DNA of 56,248 bases from a virus, in IMG/VR virus record IMGVR_UViG_3300033149_003977, positions 1 through 56,248 of that record. One strand, given 5' to 3'. Under the pieces are notes generated by a model. The model was not told where the DNA came from. It ran no database searches and saw nothing but the letters and a program-made list of their open reading frames with translations. Numbering within the stretch: the stretch's first letter is position 1; every line of letters starts with the position of its first letter. The translations under genes were made by a program, and so were the position numbers. Positions 55,856-56,248 of this stretch are shown here, piece after piece.

Positions 55856-56248
55856 ATGGAGACACGGCTTTTTTCACATTTCGGGACGGTCGAGGCCCCG
55901 GACCAGATCACGGTCTATGGGCCGCTCCGGAGAACCATTTGGGCCGAGAGGCGACTCTCTGATGCCCTGCGGCTAGTGCAGGACATCGAAAGAAATTGGA
56001 ATGGGTATGACACGCTCCCTGGGGGTGCATCCTCATATTACGAGGATGCGCTGGAGGAGTTAAAGTACGCTGAGCGTATTCACGCTCAGCGCACTCGGCA
56101 TATGGTCACGGTCATGCAAGAGGAAAGCGGTGTAAAAGCAACCGCTATCCTCTTGCCAGAGGAAAACTACCAGGATCAAGCCGTCCTGGTGGTTGAGTGT
56201 GAGTTGGGCGGGTGGCGCGAGGTTGGAGTGGTCAATTGGCCACTCCAG
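55856..56248 (+). CDS. N-terminal part of junction-spanning small protein (continues to 128)
   Basis: ATG 55856, with AAAGGAG eight bases upstream, opens a frame that is still open at the last base of the window after 131 complete codons. When the circle is closed it ends at TAA 126-128, for about 155 residues. The visible part has a helical middle (ERRLSDALRLVQDIERNWNG and DALEELKYAERIHAQRTRH) and a beta end (VKATAILLPEENYQDQAVLV). No family was recognised. It is the fourth gene of the P3 operon and lies between the double hairpin copy 2 and the first repeated leader (138). Confidence 0.75.
   Translation, partial: METRLFSHFGTVEAPDQITVYGPLRRTIWAERRLSDALRLVQDIERNWNGYDTLPGGASSYYEDALEELKYAERIHAQRTRHMVTVMQEESGVKATAILLPEENYQDQAVLVVECELGGWREVGVVNWPLQ
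56196..56248. repeat. Terminal direct repeat, right copy
   Basis: These 53 bases are identical to 1-53. They lie inside the coding region of the junction-spanning gene, and joining the ends at this overlap keeps its frame. Confidence 0.9.

Noticed and set aside
1-56248. Integrated prophage in a host chromosome
   Set aside because: No integrase, attachment site or host gene was recognised, and the ends overlap as a circle.

Overview
The window is a circularly permuted, complete-looking genome of a tailed double-stranded DNA phage (Caudoviricetes, siphovirus-type). The first 53 bases equal the last 53 (1-53 = 56196-56248). One gene that starts at 55856 reads in frame through this junction and stops at 128, so the molecule is best seen as a circle of about 56,195 bp. 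A complete packaging, head and long-tail module is present, including a tape-measure gene for an 1837-residue protein, and all genes but one are on the + strand. Genes are packed with Shine-Dalgarno (SD) sites and ATGA/TAATG overlaps, and sigma70-like TTGACA-17-TATAAT promoters are clear, so the host is a bacterium. Its phylum cannot be told from the sequence. No DNA polymerase, integrase, tRNA or rRNA gene was seen.

Layout. (1) An early-type operon runs from a consensus promoter at 54622, through small genes, across the circle junction, to a terminator at 1682-1722. Its genes are preceded by two families of repeated, mutually exclusive hairpins next to the ribosome binding sites. (2) 1783-3052: a second consensus promoter, a small gene and an ArdC-like antirestriction protein. 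(3) 3040-3957: the only minus-strand gene (ribbon-helix-helix) and an AT-rich region with four 20-bp palindromes at 22-bp spacing. (4) 3958-15088: double-HTH protein, Cas4-like nuclease, ParB-like protein, TET-associated-type glycosyltransferase, putative small and clear large terminase, a DNA methyltransferase split by an intein, a clan GH-A hydrolase, portal and MuF-like head protein. (5) 15092-41880: a strong promoter followed at once by a terminator-like hairpin, then the main head and tail operon: three parallel beta-helix proteins, protease-scaffold fusion, capsid, connectors, two tandem tail-tube-like proteins each carrying a predicted Asp-box beta-propeller, a frameshifted tail chaperone, tape measure, tail tip proteins, holin-like genes and a terminator. 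(6) 41881-43170: a second AT-rich control region sharing the palindrome, with a third promoter cassette. (7) 43208-54366: replication and recombination genes (HARP-SNF2 helicase, primase-polymerase-like protein, UvrD-like helicase), regulators, MazG-like protein, lytic transglycosylase and VRR-NUC nuclease.

The most unusual feature is the intein in the methyltransferase (8856-9905). The intein frame is open over all 350 codons, but its HNH homing endonuclease is not in that frame. It is a separate gene (8995-9810) in the +1 frame, with its own SD and start, and it stops just before the C-terminal splicing blocks. The intein frame across the endonuclease is therefore apparently non-functional filler that must stay open so that the protein can splice.

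Working model: P3 and P1 make early host-takeover and antirestriction proteins. The palindrome regions with the RHH, HTH and ParB-like proteins control transcription or replication. The 45638 promoter feeds replication genes, and the 15092 promoter with its attenuator-like hairpin controls late expression of virions. Glycosyltransferase, ParB-like protein, methyltransferase and ArdC point to several layers of defence against host restriction.
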